A stretch of 61,397 nucleotides of DNA from Hyphomicrobiales bacterium (GTDB taxonomy: Bacteria > Pseudomonadota > Alphaproteobacteria > Rhizobiales > Rhizobiaceae), in contig UBTA01000037.1 of assembly GCA_900468065.1 (NCBI GenBank), forward strand, positions 1 through 61,397, written 5' to 3'. Shown piece by piece: positions 7,616 through 16,128 of this stretch (positions are counted from its first letter, which is position 1; each line of letters begins with the position of its first letter). Below the pieces are notes generated by a model, which was not told the origin of the DNA, searched no databases, and saw nothing but the letters and a program-made list of their open reading frames with translations. The position numbers and the translations under genes are program-made.

Positions 7616-8908
7616 ATGCTGAAGCAGTTGCGTGAAAAGCGCGCCAAGCTTGTCGCGGATATGCGCGGCATGATCGTCGCGGCCGAAACGGAAAACCGCG
7701 ACTTCACCGCTGAGGAACAGACAACCTATGACGCCCTTTTGGCGGAAAAGGATGGCCTCGATACGCGGATCGGTCGCGTCGAAGGTCAGGATGCCGCCGA
7801 GGCTGCCCTGAATGTTGTCATCCCTGCCGCTTCGCGCCAGGCGACAATTCAGCGTCCGGGCGGCGATCCTGCCTCCCGCGAGTTCGAGAGTACGGGAGAA
7901 TTTCTCCATGCCGTTCGCTTCCGTCCGAGCGATCAACGCCTGAACTTCGTCGAGGGTGTCGGTCATTCCACTGGCGAAGATGGCATGCAGGCCGAGATGC
8001 GCATGGACAATGATACGTCCGGCGGTTTTATGGTGCCGACCCAGCTCCGGAACACGCTTCTGAGCGTTCGTCCGCAGGATGCGCTGGTTCGCCCCCGTGC
8101 CACGGTTCTGGAAGCTGGTGATCCGCCGGATGCTTCCGTCACGATGCCGGCGATTGAGCAGGGCGGCGCCAATCCGGGTAATATGTTTGGCGGCATGACT
8201 TTCTCTTGGATCGAGGAAGGCGGCGACAAGCCTGAAACTGACGCAGAACTTTCTGCCATCACGCTGACGCCGCATGAAATTGCGGGTTTCGTCACCGTCA
8301 CCGACAAGCTTCTGCGCAACTGGCGCTCCTCTGCTTCCTTCCTGGAAGGCCAGATGCGAGCCGGTATTGCAGGAGCCGAGGACTATGCGTTCCTTCGCGG
8401 TAACGGCGTCACGCAGCCCCTCGGCGCCATCAACGCGCCGGCGATGAAATACATCAACCGCACGACCATCAATACGGTCACCTACCTCGACTTGCTCAAG
8501 ATGGTCGCGGTGCTGCTGATGCGCGGTGGTGTCCCGGTCTGGTCGATGCCTCAGTCGGCAATCGTCCCGCTGGCGCAGCTCACCGATCCGGAGGGGCATT
8601 ACATCTGGAAGCCCGATGCGCGGGACGGCTTTGCCGGCACTCTCCTGGGATATCCGGTGCGGTGGAACAATCGTTCCCCAGGGCTTGGCACCAAGGGCGA
8701 TATCGTTCTTGCTGACTGGTCCTACTACATCATCAAGGATGGTTCCGGTCCGTTCGTCGCTGCCTCGGAGCATGTCAAGTTCACCCAAAACAAGACGGTG
8801 ATCAAGATCTTCTGGAACGTTGACGGTGCGCCCTGGCTCAAGGCTCCGATCAAGGAAGAAAACGGCTACGAAGTTTCGCCCTTCGTTGGTCTCGACGTCC
8901 CGGCCTGA
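7616..8908 (+). CDS. Major capsid protein (HK97 fold)
   Basis: A 430-residue capsid protein. Residues 1 to about 100 form the charged, coiled delta domain (KQLREKRAKLVADMRGMIVA) that acts as internal scaffold and is removed by the protease. From about 130 the HK97 core is plain (GGFMVPTQLRNTLLSVRPQDA, WIEEGGDKPETDAELSAITL, TDKLLRNW). The start at 7616 has a good AGGAG ribosome site 8 bases upstream; a longer reading from 7562 lacks one. The 87-bp spacer before it is the largest in this part of the operon, which may help set the high capsid yield. Confidence 0.95.
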   Translation: MLKQLREKRAKLVADMRGMIVAAETENRDFTAEEQTTYDALLAEKDGLDTRIGRVEGQDAAEAALNVVIPAASRQATIQRPGGDPASREFESTGEFLHAVRFRPSDQRLNFVEGVGHSTGEDGMQAEMRMDNDTSGGFMVPTQLRNTLLSVRPQDALVRPRATVLEAGDPPDASVTMPAIEQGGANPGNMFGGMTFSWIEEGGDKPETDAELSAITLTPHEIAGFVTVTDKLLRNWRSSASFLEGQMRAGIAGAEDYAFLRGNGVTQPLGAINAPAMKYINRTTINTVTYLDLLKMVAVLLMRGGVPVWSMPQSAIVPLAQLTDPEGHYIWKPDARDGFAGTLLGYPVRWNNRSPGLGTKGDIVLADWSYYIIKDGSGPFVAASEHVKFTQNKTVIKIFWNVDGAPWLKAPIKEENGYEVSPFVGLDVPA

Positions 8909-8979
8909 TCGCCGGCGTGATGCACGCGGCCCGGTGATCGCCGGGCTGCCTTTCCCCCTCATCAAGAAAGGACATCGCA

Positions 8980-9390
8980 ATGCGCGATCTCGCAAACCAC
9001 ATTTCGCTGAAACGGGCGATCAGCCCTGTTTCGGTCGCCGACAATACTGCGGTTGTCTCGCAGATCATCGATCTCTCCGGTTATGATAAGGCCGTTTTCG
9101 GCATCCTGATCGGCTCGATCGCTGACGCCGATGCCACGTTTGCAGTCCTGCTGCAGCACGGGAACCAGCCAAATCTTTCCGACGCTGCCGACGTCCCGGA
9201 CAGCCAGTTGATCGGAACGGAGGCCGCAGCTGGCTTCAAATTCGACAATGACGACCAGACCCGGAAGATCGGCTATGTCGGACCTAAGCAGTATGTCCGC
9301 CTCACCATTACTCCGACCGGAAACGCGAGCGCGGCACTGATTGCCGCAGTCGCCATTCTGTCCGGATCGCGGTACTCGCCGGCAGCATAA
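8980..9390 (+). CDS. Putative head decoration or stabilisation protein
   Basis: A 136-residue protein right after the capsid gene with its own AAAGGA ribosome site. Sequence suggests a beta-rich single domain (VVSQIIDLSGYDKAVFGILI, QYVRLTITPTGN) without enzyme motifs. Decoration or head-stabilising proteins usually sit in this slot in siphophage operons, so that is the most likely role, but no family was recognised. A second possibility is a small connector-associated protein. Confidence 0.6.
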   Translation: MRDLANHISLKRAISPVSVADNTAVVSQIIDLSGYDKAVFGILIGSIADADATFAVLLQHGNQPNLSDAADVPDSQLIGTEAAAGFKFDNDDQTRKIGYVGPKQYVRLTITPTGNASAALIAAVAILSGSRYSPAA

Positions 9391-9441
9391 GCCTTCGCGG
9401 CTCGGGTGAACCGGGCCATTTTTCCAATGGAGAAAGTTACC

Positions 9442-9852
9442 ATGACGAAAGCACTCAAGGTGCTTGCCGAATGCGTCGATGCGCGGAGCGGCAAGCGGTT
9501 TCAGCCAGGCGATGAATTTCAGCCTGTACCCACCCTCGCGCAGGCAAACCGTCTCATCTCCGCCGGTTGCCTGCCGGAAGCGGCTCGCGAGCTTGCTGAG
9601 AAGGCGGACGCCGAAGACGAGAAAAAGGCGGAAGCAGCGGCTGCCCAGCGTAAAAAGGACGAGGAGGCTGCTCTTGCTTTCGTGACCGCTCGCGGCGTCA
9701 AGTCTGCTGCAGATCTGGCAGTCGAGGATGCCAAGGCCAAAGTCGCGCAGGCCGTAAGGCCTGAGGAAAAGACATCGGCGGAAAAGCAGCTCGCTTCAGC
9801 TGAAGCGGCTGCCAAAAAGGCCGGCGACGAACTTGCGAAGCTGACGAAGTAA
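9442..9852 (+). CDS. Ala/Lys-rich helical head protein, hypothetical
   Basis: A 136-residue protein. The first 50 residues look globular (KALKVLAECVDARSGKRF); from about 52 onward it is an Ala/Lys/Glu-rich, probably coiled-coil region with repeated EDEKKAEAAAAQRKKDEEAA-like blocks. The ATG at 9442 is preferred over 9406 because GGAGAAAG lies 7 bases before it. It sits between the decoration-like gene and the first connector, so a structural or assembly role in the head is likely. The family is not recognised. Confidence 0.6.
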   Translation: MTKALKVLAECVDARSGKRFQPGDEFQPVPTLAQANRLISAGCLPEAARELAEKADAEDEKKAEAAAAQRKKDEEAALAFVTARGVKSAADLAVEDAKAKVAQAVRPEEKTSAEKQLASAEAAAKKAGDELAKLTK

Positions 9853-9856
9853 GCCG

Positions 9857-10426
9857 ATGCCAGTGGTTGTCATCACCCCGCCGTCGCCGGTTATCAGCGT
9901 CGATGAAGCCAAGTTGCACTGCCGTGTCGATGACAGCGACACGGTGAGCGACAGCTTGATCGAAACATACATTGCTGCGGCGACGGCGTGGCTTGACGGT
10001 CCGGATGGATGGCTGGGTCGGGCGCTTGGGGTTCAGGTCCTGGAGTGGCAGTCATGCTCTTGGCCTTGCGATGATTTCCGCCTCCCGTATCAGCCAGTGA
10101 TTGAGGTTGTCTCAATTGCTTACGTCGATACGGACGGCGTTTCGCAGGTGCTTCCAGTACCAAATCCTTGGACATTTTCTGACGCTCCTGCGACCCGAGG
10201 GAACGCGGGAGACGTCAGGATTCAGTATCGCGCAGGCTATGGAGCCCCTGACGAGGCCGATCCTCCGGTGTGGACGAACAGCATTCCCAATCCGATCAAG
10301 GTGGCGATCCTACTTCTCGTCAACCATTGGTACGAAAACCGGGAAGCTGTCTCTGCTACTGGTTCGCCGACCGCCATCCCGTTCGGGGTTGATGCCCTGC
10401 TCTCAACCTATCGCGTCTGGAGTTAG
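9857..10426 (+). CDS. Head-tail connector (phiE125 gp8 / HK97 gp6-like)
   Basis: A 189-residue protein with the pattern of the adaptor that docks under the portal: an N-terminal helical core SVDEAKLHCRVDDSDTVSD and YIAAATAWLDG, then beta strands with LPYQPVIEVVSIAYVD, and the helix IPNPIKVAILLLVNHWYENRE that is diagnostic for the phiE125 gp8 family. Twelve or thirteen copies extend the portal channel. It begins two bases after the stop of the preceding gene's spacer and is followed at once by the head-closure gene, the usual order. Confidence 0.88.
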   Translation: MPVVVITPPSPVISVDEAKLHCRVDDSDTVSDSLIETYIAAATAWLDGPDGWLGRALGVQVLEWQSCSWPCDDFRLPYQPVIEVVSIAYVDTDGVSQVLPVPNPWTFSDAPATRGNAGDVRIQYRAGYGAPDEADPPVWTNSIPNPIKVAILLLVNHWYENREAVSATGSPTAIPFGVDALLSTYRVWS

Positions 10427-10428
10427 TC

Positions 10429-10773
10429 ATGCCAGCGACCGGAAGGCTTGATCGCCGCATTGTCATCGAACGCTTCACGACGTCCACGAACGAGTTCAAC
10501 GAGCCCGTTGAAGCATGGGTCACGTTCACCTCTGTCTGGGCGCGTCGCCGTGACGGGTCCGACGTGGTGAAAACCGAGATCCTCGGCGCAGAGCAAGTGG
10601 GTGCCTATCTTCTCACCCACTTCACCATACGCTCATCGGCCCAGGCCAAAACGGTCACACCGAAGGACCAGATCAACTACGACGGTCACATCTGGAATAT
10701 CAAAGGTACCAAGGAAACGGCAGAAGGCCGCAACCGGTTTATCGAGATCACGGCAGTGAGGAAGAATAACTGA
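10429..10773 (+). CDS. Head closure / head-tail adaptor (SPP1 gp16-like)
   Basis: A 114-residue all-beta protein of the phage head-closure family. Typical features are the opening GRLDRRIVIERFTTSTNEFN, the EPVEAWVTFTSVWARR strand pair, and the closing YDGHIWNIKGTKE with a FIEITAVR last strand. It plugs the head after packaging and offers the docking surface for the tail. It starts two bases after the connector and shares its last base with the next gene's ATG, so the four connector genes form one coupled block. Confidence 0.88.
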   Translation: MPATGRLDRRIVIERFTTSTNEFNEPVEAWVTFTSVWARRRDGSDVVKTEILGAEQVGAYLLTHFTIRSSAQAKTVTPKDQINYDGHIWNIKGTKETAEGRNRFIEITAVRKNN

Positions 10774-11219
10774 TGGCACGCGGTTTTACAGTGAAGGTCG
10801 AAGGCTTGGCCGATCTGGAGCGTGCGTTGCAGTTGCTGCCGAAGGCGAATGCCAAAGCTGTGCTGCGCCGAACCTTGATCCAAGCCGGCGAGCCGGTCGC
10901 CAAAACTGCCCGCGCTTTGGTGCCGAGAGAGCATGGCTATCTGGCCGAGAGCATCGATGTCAGCCCAAAACTCTCCGGACGGCAGAGCAAGCTTCATACC
11001 AAGGAATCACCTGTCGAAATGTTCATAGGTCCTGGTCCAGACCCAGCCGCGCATCTGCAGGAATTCGGAACCGGCCCCGGCCACCAGGCGCAGCCATTTC
11101 TTCGGCCGGCATGGGATCAGCATCAGGCCGAAGTCCTCGACACGATCGCAAACCTGACGTGGATCGAGATCGAGAAGACCGCCGCCCGGTTGGCGAAGAA
11201 AGCTGCGAGGCGCAGATAA
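10773..11219 (+). CDS. HK97 gp10-family tail component
   Basis: A 148-residue member of the HK97 gp10 family. The N-terminal KVEGLADLERALQLLPK helix, the TARALVPREHGYLAESI stretch (a hallmark of the family: loss of free ends followed by G.L..SI), and AAHLQEFGTGPGHQAQPFL near the C-terminus are all present. The protein is needed for head-tail joining or tail completion. The C-terminus is basic. It overlaps its upstream neighbour by one base and abuts the downstream gene. Confidence 0.9.
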   Translation: MARGFTVKVEGLADLERALQLLPKANAKAVLRRTLIQAGEPVAKTARALVPREHGYLAESIDVSPKLSGRQSKLHTKESPVEMFIGPGPDPAAHLQEFGTGPGHQAQPFLRPAWDQHQAEVLDTIANLTWIEIEKTAARLAKKAARRR

Positions 11220-11603
11220 GTGGAAGAAGCTCTTGTTGCCATCCTGCTGAAATCGGCGGGACTTACTGCGCTTGTCTCGACGCGCATCCACTGGGGCCGT
11301 GCGCCGCAGGGCGCACCAGTGCCGTATGTCGTGCTGCAGGTGATCAGCGCCAATCCCGATTACACGATGCAAGGTGCGTCAGGCTACCGGCCGAGCCGGG
11401 TGCAGGCCGATGTTTATAGCCCGACTTATACGGGGGCCAAGAAAGTTTCGCGGGCCGTGACGTCAGCGCTCTCGGGGCGCAGGACCGGCCAAATCCAAAG
11501 CATCTTTCTCGACGGCGAAAGAGACCTTCCCGCTGCGGACGCAGGCGAGGTGACCAACCTGTTCCGCGTGTCGCTTGACTTCATGATCCACCATTCATCG
11601 TAG
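11220..11603 (+). CDS. Tail terminator / completion protein (DUF3168)
   Basis: A 127-residue DUF3168 protein beginning with GTG immediately after the gp10-like stop. Family features are the EEALVAILLKSAGLTALVS start, the conserved GAPVPYVVLQVIS strand and QADVYSPTYTGAKKVSRAV helix. DUF3168 proteins form the hexameric ring that ends tail-tube growth and meets the head connector. Its place between gp10 and the tail tube is standard. Confidence 0.88.
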   Translation: MEEALVAILLKSAGLTALVSTRIHWGRAPQGAPVPYVVLQVISANPDYTMQGASGYRPSRVQADVYSPTYTGAKKVSRAVTSALSGRRTGQIQSIFLDGERDLPAADAGEVTNLFRVSLDFMIHHSS

Positions 11604-11612
11604 GAGACCACC

Positions 11613-12305
11613 ATGTCTGAAACAGGCACCTCCATTGGCTACGGCCATGTTCTCGAAATCGCGCTTGCCAGTGCCCCGACCGCATTCACCTATATCAAAG
11701 AGGTGTACGACGCGACGCCACCGGCAGACAGCGACGATCAGGTCGATGCGACTCACATGCAGTCGCCGAACCGTCGCCGCGAATACATTCCCGGCCTGAC
11801 TGATTCCGGGGAAGCTGCCTATGAAATGAACTATGTGCCGGGTTCGGTGACGGACAAGTTCCTGCGCTCGATCCGGGGCAAGCTCCTGGTCATTCGCCAG
11901 ACCTTTGCTAACGGTGTCCAGATCATTTTCAACGGTTCGCGGCAGGGCTACGAAACGGCAATCCCACTCGACGACAAGATGACGGCGACGCTCACCTTGA
12001 AGGTCTCCGGTGATCCCTACATGACCGACCCGACCGCGCCGCGCAATCTGATCCTTCCAGCCATCACTGGTGTGCCGAAGGTTGGTGTTCCGCTGACGGC
12101 GACCGCTGGGGACTGGGCGGGTGCAACCACGATCACCTATCAGTGGGAAGCAGACGGCGTTGTCATTGCCGGTGCGACCGGTGAAAGCTTCGTGCCCCTG
12201 GTCGGCAATATTGGCGATGTCATCACCGTTGTGGTGACGGCGACCAACAGCAGCTTCAGCACGACGGCCGAAAGCGCCGGCACAGCTGTCGTCGCGGCGG
12301 CGTAA
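11613..12305 (+). CDS. Major tail tube protein with C-terminal Ig-like domain
   Basis: A 230-residue protein. Residues 1-140 match a siphophage tail-tube protein (VDATHMQSPNRRREYIPGL, FLRSIRGKLLVIRQTF, TATLTLKVSGD). A Pro-rich joint leads to an added Ig-like domain at about 143-228 (AGDWAGATTITYQWEADG, TVVVTATNSS). Such domains project from tail tubes and are thought to bind weakly to cell surface sugars. A good ribosome site, GGAG, is 7-8 bases upstream. It is followed by the tail chaperone genes. Confidence 0.9.
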   Translation: MSETGTSIGYGHVLEIALASAPTAFTYIKEVYDATPPADSDDQVDATHMQSPNRRREYIPGLTDSGEAAYEMNYVPGSVTDKFLRSIRGKLLVIRQTFANGVQIIFNGSRQGYETAIPLDDKMTATLTLKVSGDPYMTDPTAPRNLILPAITGVPKVGVPLTATAGDWAGATTITYQWEADGVVIAGATGESFVPLVGNIGDVITVVVTATNSSFSTTAESAGTAVVAAA

Positions 12306-12317
12306 GGAGGCATCCCA

Positions 12318-12674
12318 TTGGCAAACCCGAACCGTGGGCAGGTCGCCCTCAAGGCTGGCGACCGCGATTACATGCTGTCTTATTCCGTCAACAGCCTTTG
12401 TGAGCTGGAAGAAGAACTTGAACTGCCGATCGCATCCATTGTCACGACGATGCAGACGCCGGACAAACTCCGGATGAAGTTCGTCAGGGCTCTGGTCTGG
12501 GCTGGTCTCCAAGATCACCATGACGATGTGTCGATCAAGGATGCGGGCCTGATCATTGGGGATGCAGGCTTTCAGCCTTCGATGGAAGCTGTTCGGAAGG
12601 CCTTTAAGCTGGCATTTCCAGAGGCACCGAAGGGGGAAAAGGCGCCCAAAAACCCTCCGAAGGCGGAGGCCTGA
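12318..12674 (+). CDS. Tail assembly chaperone, GTA gp10-like
   Basis: A 118-residue protein starting with TTG behind a GGAGG site. It belongs to the GTA gp10/Phage_TAC_11 type: ANPNRGQVALKAGDRDYML, YSVNSLCELEEELELP, and AVRKAFKLAFPEA. These proteins coat the tape measure during tail assembly. The tail end is Lys/Pro/Ala-rich and its last codons overlap a second frame that stays open to 12979, suggesting a G/GT-type arrangement by -1 frameshift. Confidence 0.85.
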   Translation: MANPNRGQVALKAGDRDYMLSYSVNSLCELEEELELPIASIVTTMQTPDKLRMKFVRALVWAGLQDHHDDVSIKDAGLIIGDAGFQPSMEAVRKAFKLAFPEAPKGEKAPKNPPKAEA

Positions 12675-12979
12675 AACCTCTCGACTTACTCAAGGCCTGG
12701 ACCGAAGCGGACCAAGAGCCGTCGCTATTCTGGCGGCTCACCTATCGCGAAATCGGCATCATCCTTGAGGGTGCCCGTAACCGGATCATTCGGGGGCAGA
12801 ACGACCAGATGTCGCTCGCTTGGCACATCGAAGCGCTGCACCGCGCGAAGAAACTACCACGACTGAAAGAGATGCTGCGGCGCTCGCCGACCGCAGCGAA
12901 GAAGGCGCCTGACTGGCAGAGCCAGTTCGCGGCGTTTTCGGCATGGGCCGGATCATTCAAGAAAGACACGAAGGGGTAG
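12671..12979 (+). CDS. Second tail chaperone frame (T-like), probable -1 frameshift product
   Basis: A frame of 102 codons with no ATG, GTG or TTG at its head; the -1 frame opens at 12608 and the protein-like part begins near 12671 (LKPLDLLKAWTEADQEP, then SLFWRLTYREIGIILEGARN). It resembles the small second chaperone found between gp10 and the tape measure in GTA-like clusters. Without a start codon it is best explained as a -1 extension of the preceding gene, with the A/G-rich run AGGGGGAAAAGG (12631-12642) a possible slip site, though it is not a canonical heptamer. Internal initiation at a rare CTG is the alternative. Confidence 0.6.
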   Translation: MKPLDLLKAWTEADQEPSLFWRLTYREIGIILEGARNRIIRGQNDQMSLAWHIEALHRAKKLPRLKEMLRRSPTAAKKAPDWQSQFAAFSAWAGSFKKDTKG

Positions 12980-12982
12980 ATC

Positions 12983-15406
12983 ATGGCTTCCGCCGTTATT
13001 GGCAGCCTTCGGGTTGTTCTGGGTATCGATACCGGCATCTTTGACAAAGAGATGGCCAATCTCTCGAAGAGCCTGAAGGGCATCGGCAAGACGATGCAGG
13101 GCGTCGGCCAGAGCATGTCCGCGTATCTCACCGCGCCGATCCTCGGCTTCGGTGCTTTGACGGTCAAGACCGCTGGCGATTTCGAGGCGGCGATGAACCG
13201 CGTCGGCGCGGCAACCGGCTCGACCGGTACCGAGTTTGAAGCGCTGGAAACGCTGGCGCGGGATCTTGGCCGCACCACCACAAAGTCGGCTTCGGAAGCT
13301 GCCGACATGCTGGAGATGCTGGCCAAGAATGGTCTGAATGCGGGTCAGATCCTTGGTGGTGCTGCTGAGGCTGCTATCAAGCTTTCCGAAGCGACCGGTG
13401 GCGATCTGTCGAAATCCGCCGATGTGGCGACCAACATCATGGCGCAATTCGGTAAGGAGGCCAAAGATCTCGGTCCTATCGTTGACCAGATCACGGGCGT
13501 CACTCTGCAGTCGCAGTTCGGGTTCGAGGAATACGCCCAGGCCATTGGCCAAGCGGGCGGGGTGGCCGGGTCTCTAGGCGTCACGCTGACGGATTTCAAC
13601 GCCTCGATAGCCGCGACCTCGGACGTGTTCAATTCCGGGTCCGATGCTGGCACGTCGTTCAAGACCTTTCTGCTCCGGCTTGTCCCGGCCAGCAAGGGTG
13701 CTGCTGAAGAGATGAAGCGGCTCGGGCTGGAGTTCTTTGACGCCACCGGCAAAATGAAATCCATGCCTGCGATCGCGCAGGAGCTCAAGGAAGGCCTGGC
13801 CGGTCTCAGCGACGAGGCGCGCAACAATGCCCTCAATACCATCTTCGGTACTGACGCGCTGCGCACTGCAGTCGCGCTCGGCAACGAAGGCGCTGCCGGT
13901 ATCGACGCGATGGTGGAAGCCATCAATAAAAAGGGGATTGCCGACGAGCAGGCGGCGGCCCGGATGAAGGGCTTTAATGGCGAGCTTGAAAAACTTTCCG
14001 GAGCGTTCGACGAATTGAAGCTGGCGATCGCTGATAGCGGGTTGCTCGAAGCCATCACGTCCTTCGTCACTTCTCTTGCCGAGTGGATGACTGAGCTTGC
14101 AAAGACCAGTCCCGAGATCCTGAAGTGGGGAACGATCGTTGCCGGTCTCGTTGCGGTCATTGGGCCCGTCGTGCTCGTGGTCGGCACTCTTGCAACGGCG
14201 ATTGCCGCAATAGGCGCGCCGATCGCGCTCACCGTAGCCGGGGTTGCGGCACTGGCTGCCGGTGCTGTTGCGCTCTACGCCAACTGGGATCAGATCCGGA
14301 CATTGTTTCCGGGTGTGGCAGCTGCCATCGAAACCGTAGGCGCGGGCTTGAAAGTTCTCTTTGATGGCGCGTTGACGCAGGGATCGCTGATGGTCACCGG
14401 GTTGACGCAGCTTCTGACGGGCGATTTCGCCGGTGCCTGGGAGACCGTCAAGTCGATGATCGGGAATGTCGTCACGACAATTCTCAATCTGACTGACGTG
14501 GTGTTTCCGGGGTTCACGGCCAGCCTGCCAGGTATCATCACATCGATTGTGCAGTTTGCTGCGCAGATTGTCGCTGCCTTCGCGGCGCTTCCTGGGCAAA
14601 TGATCGAAATTGGCGGGCAGATCATCGACGGGCTCTGGCAGGGTATCCAGGCAAAATGGGAATCCTTGAAGGGCAATGTGTCCAGCATTGCGGCCAGCAT
14701 CAAGGACAGCTTTACCGGCTTCTTCGATATCCATTCCCCGTCCCGTGTCATGCATGAGATCGGTACCAACATCATGCAGGGTCTCGGCAACGGGATGGAA
14801 GGCATGAAGGGTTCTGTTGTTGCGACGGCCGCATCCACGGCCGGCGCAGTCTCGACTTCATTTCAGGAGGCAGGGAATTCGGCGAATAGTGTTTTCTCCG
14901 GCCTCGGCTCTTCGATCGCGGGTCTGATCGATGGCACCAAAGAATGGTCCAGCGTTCTTTCTGATGTGGTTGGCAAGCTGGCAGACATCGCGCTCCAGCA
15001 GTTGTCCGCTGGTTTTGGTGGCGGCAGTGGCGGGGGCGGCGGTTTCGGCGGGTTTTTCTCCGGCCTTCTCGGCGGCTTGCTTGGCTTTGCCAGCGGCGGA
15101 ACGATCATGCCGGGTGGTACCGGCGGTATCGACAGCCAGGTCGTCGCTTTCCGAAAGTCTCCCAACGAGAGGGTGGATATCACCAAGCCGAACCAGCGGC
15201 TGAGTGGAGGTGGAGAGACGCAGAAAATCTGGGTTGGGGTCGACCCCAAAAACGGTTCCGTGACCCAATATGTTGATAACAGCATCCAACAAGCAGCCCC
15301 TTCGATCATCGGCACATCAGTTTCGCAGGCGCAACAGAACGTCATGCCGACCGTGGCGCGTCATCAGTCGATGAAGGCCGGCGGCGACTACAGGAATTCC
15401 CGATGA
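12983..15406 (+). CDS. Tail tape measure protein
   Basis: An 807-residue tape measure of the TP901/PhageMin_Tail type. The N-terminal 50-330 region has the conserved core (TAGDFEAAMNRVGAATGSTG, LARDLGRTTTKSASEAADML, SDVFNSGSDAGTSFKTFLLR). Several hydrophobic segments at about 390-450 (ILKWGTIVAGLVAVIGPVVL) are likely membrane-active during DNA ejection. The last 150 residues are Gly-rich and end with FASGGTIMPGGTGG. By the length rule of about 1.5 angstrom per residue the tail would be near 120 nm; this is an estimate. It overlaps the next gene by four bases. Confidence 0.93.
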   Translation: MASAVIGSLRVVLGIDTGIFDKEMANLSKSLKGIGKTMQGVGQSMSAYLTAPILGFGALTVKTAGDFEAAMNRVGAATGSTGTEFEALETLARDLGRTTTKSASEAADMLEMLAKNGLNAGQILGGAAEAAIKLSEATGGDLSKSADVATNIMAQFGKEAKDLGPIVDQITGVTLQSQFGFEEYAQAIGQAGGVAGSLGVTLTDFNASIAATSDVFNSGSDAGTSFKTFLLRLVPASKGAAEEMKRLGLEFFDATGKMKSMPAIAQELKEGLAGLSDEARNNALNTIFGTDALRTAVALGNEGAAGIDAMVEAINKKGIADEQAAARMKGFNGELEKLSGAFDELKLAIADSGLLEAITSFVTSLAEWMTELAKTSPEILKWGTIVAGLVAVIGPVVLVVGTLATAIAAIGAPIALTVAGVAALAAGAVALYANWDQIRTLFPGVAAAIETVGAGLKVLFDGALTQGSLMVTGLTQLLTGDFAGAWETVKSMIGNVVTTILNLTDVVFPGFTASLPGIITSIVQFAAQIVAAFAALPGQMIEIGGQIIDGLWQGIQAKWESLKGNVSSIAASIKDSFTGFFDIHSPSRVMHEIGTNIMQGLGNGMEGMKGSVVATAASTAGAVSTSFQEAGNSANSVFSGLGSSIAGLIDGTKEWSSVLSDVVGKLADIALQQLSAGFGGGSGGGGGFGGFFSGLLGGLLGFASGGTIMPGGTGGIDSQVVAFRKSPNERVDITKPNQRLSGGGETQKIWVGVDPKNGSVTQYVDNSIQQAAPSIIGTSVSQAQQNVMPTVARHQSMKAGGDYRNSR

Positions 15407-16128
15407 CTGAAATCCTTGTCTGGCCGCATGATGTTCTGATTCCGGCTGAGAATTATCCAAACATTGTGCCGTTCACCCGGACGGGCGGGCGGGCTCTCGG
15501 AGGTGCCAAGCCTTCGGTGCGCACGGATCTCGGTTTCTGGACGATCGACTATGTCGGCATCCTCCTCCATTCACCGGCGCAGCTTCGCGTCTGGGAGGCG
15601 ATCAAGGATATCCTTTCCGGATCGTCGGGGCGGATCGCCGTTCCGATCTGGGTTCAACAAAGTGCACCATGGGCTGGCGGTCCGCGTGTCGGCTACGAAC
15701 CGTCGCCCACCGTGCCGCATGACGATGACACGCCATTCGACGATGGCACCGAATATGAGCAAGGCGCGATCTCTATCGAGACGGTAGGGGAAACGCTGAT
15801 CGGAGCGACAGTCATCACGTTGCGGGCTATTGCGGCCGGTGATGATCTGTCCGGCGTGTTCTTCAGTTACGAGCATGCGCTTTACCGGACCGGCCGCGTG
15901 GTCAGCGTTGATGGAAACGACTGGACGATGCGCATCAGTCCATCGATCCGGCAGACTATACCGGCCGGAGCAACTCTGGAATTCGATATACCGACATGCC
16001 TGGTGCGCCTCGTCGATGACGACGGCATGAACAATGGGCAGAACATAAACAGGTATCAACCGGTCAACGTCTCCTTTGAGGAGGATACGCAATACTGGAA
16101 CTTGCTTGCAATCGGAGCTGAAACCTGA
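15403..16128 (+). CDS. Distal tail / tail-tip protein
   Basis: A 241-residue beta-rich protein following the tape measure, in the slot of lambda gpM or a Dit protein. Recognisable segments are GFWTIDYVGILLHSPAQLRVW, an IAVPIWVQQSAPW stretch and VNVSFEEDTQYWNLLA at the end. No exact family name can be assigned from sequence alone. It probably forms the ring that joins the tube to the tip. It overlaps the tape measure by four bases (ATGA) and its neighbour downstream by one base. Confidence 0.7.
   Translation: MTEILVWPHDVLIPAENYPNIVPFTRTGGRALGGAKPSVRTDLGFWTIDYVGILLHSPAQLRVWEAIKDILSGSSGRIAVPIWVQQSAPWAGGPRVGYEPSPTVPHDDDTPFDDGTEYEQGAISIETVGETLIGATVITLRAIAAGDDLSGVFFSYEHALYRTGRVVSVDGNDWTMRISPSIRQTIPAGATLEFDIPTCLVRLVDDDGMNNGQNINRYQPVNVSFEEDTQYWNLLAIGAET

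Noticed and set aside
7586..8995. 469-codon open frame on the - strand
   Set aside because: Antisense to the major capsid gene; Arg/His-rich composition with no domain.
13574..14755. 393-codon open frame on the - strand
   Set aside because: Antisense to the tape measure gene; composition typical of a shadow frame.
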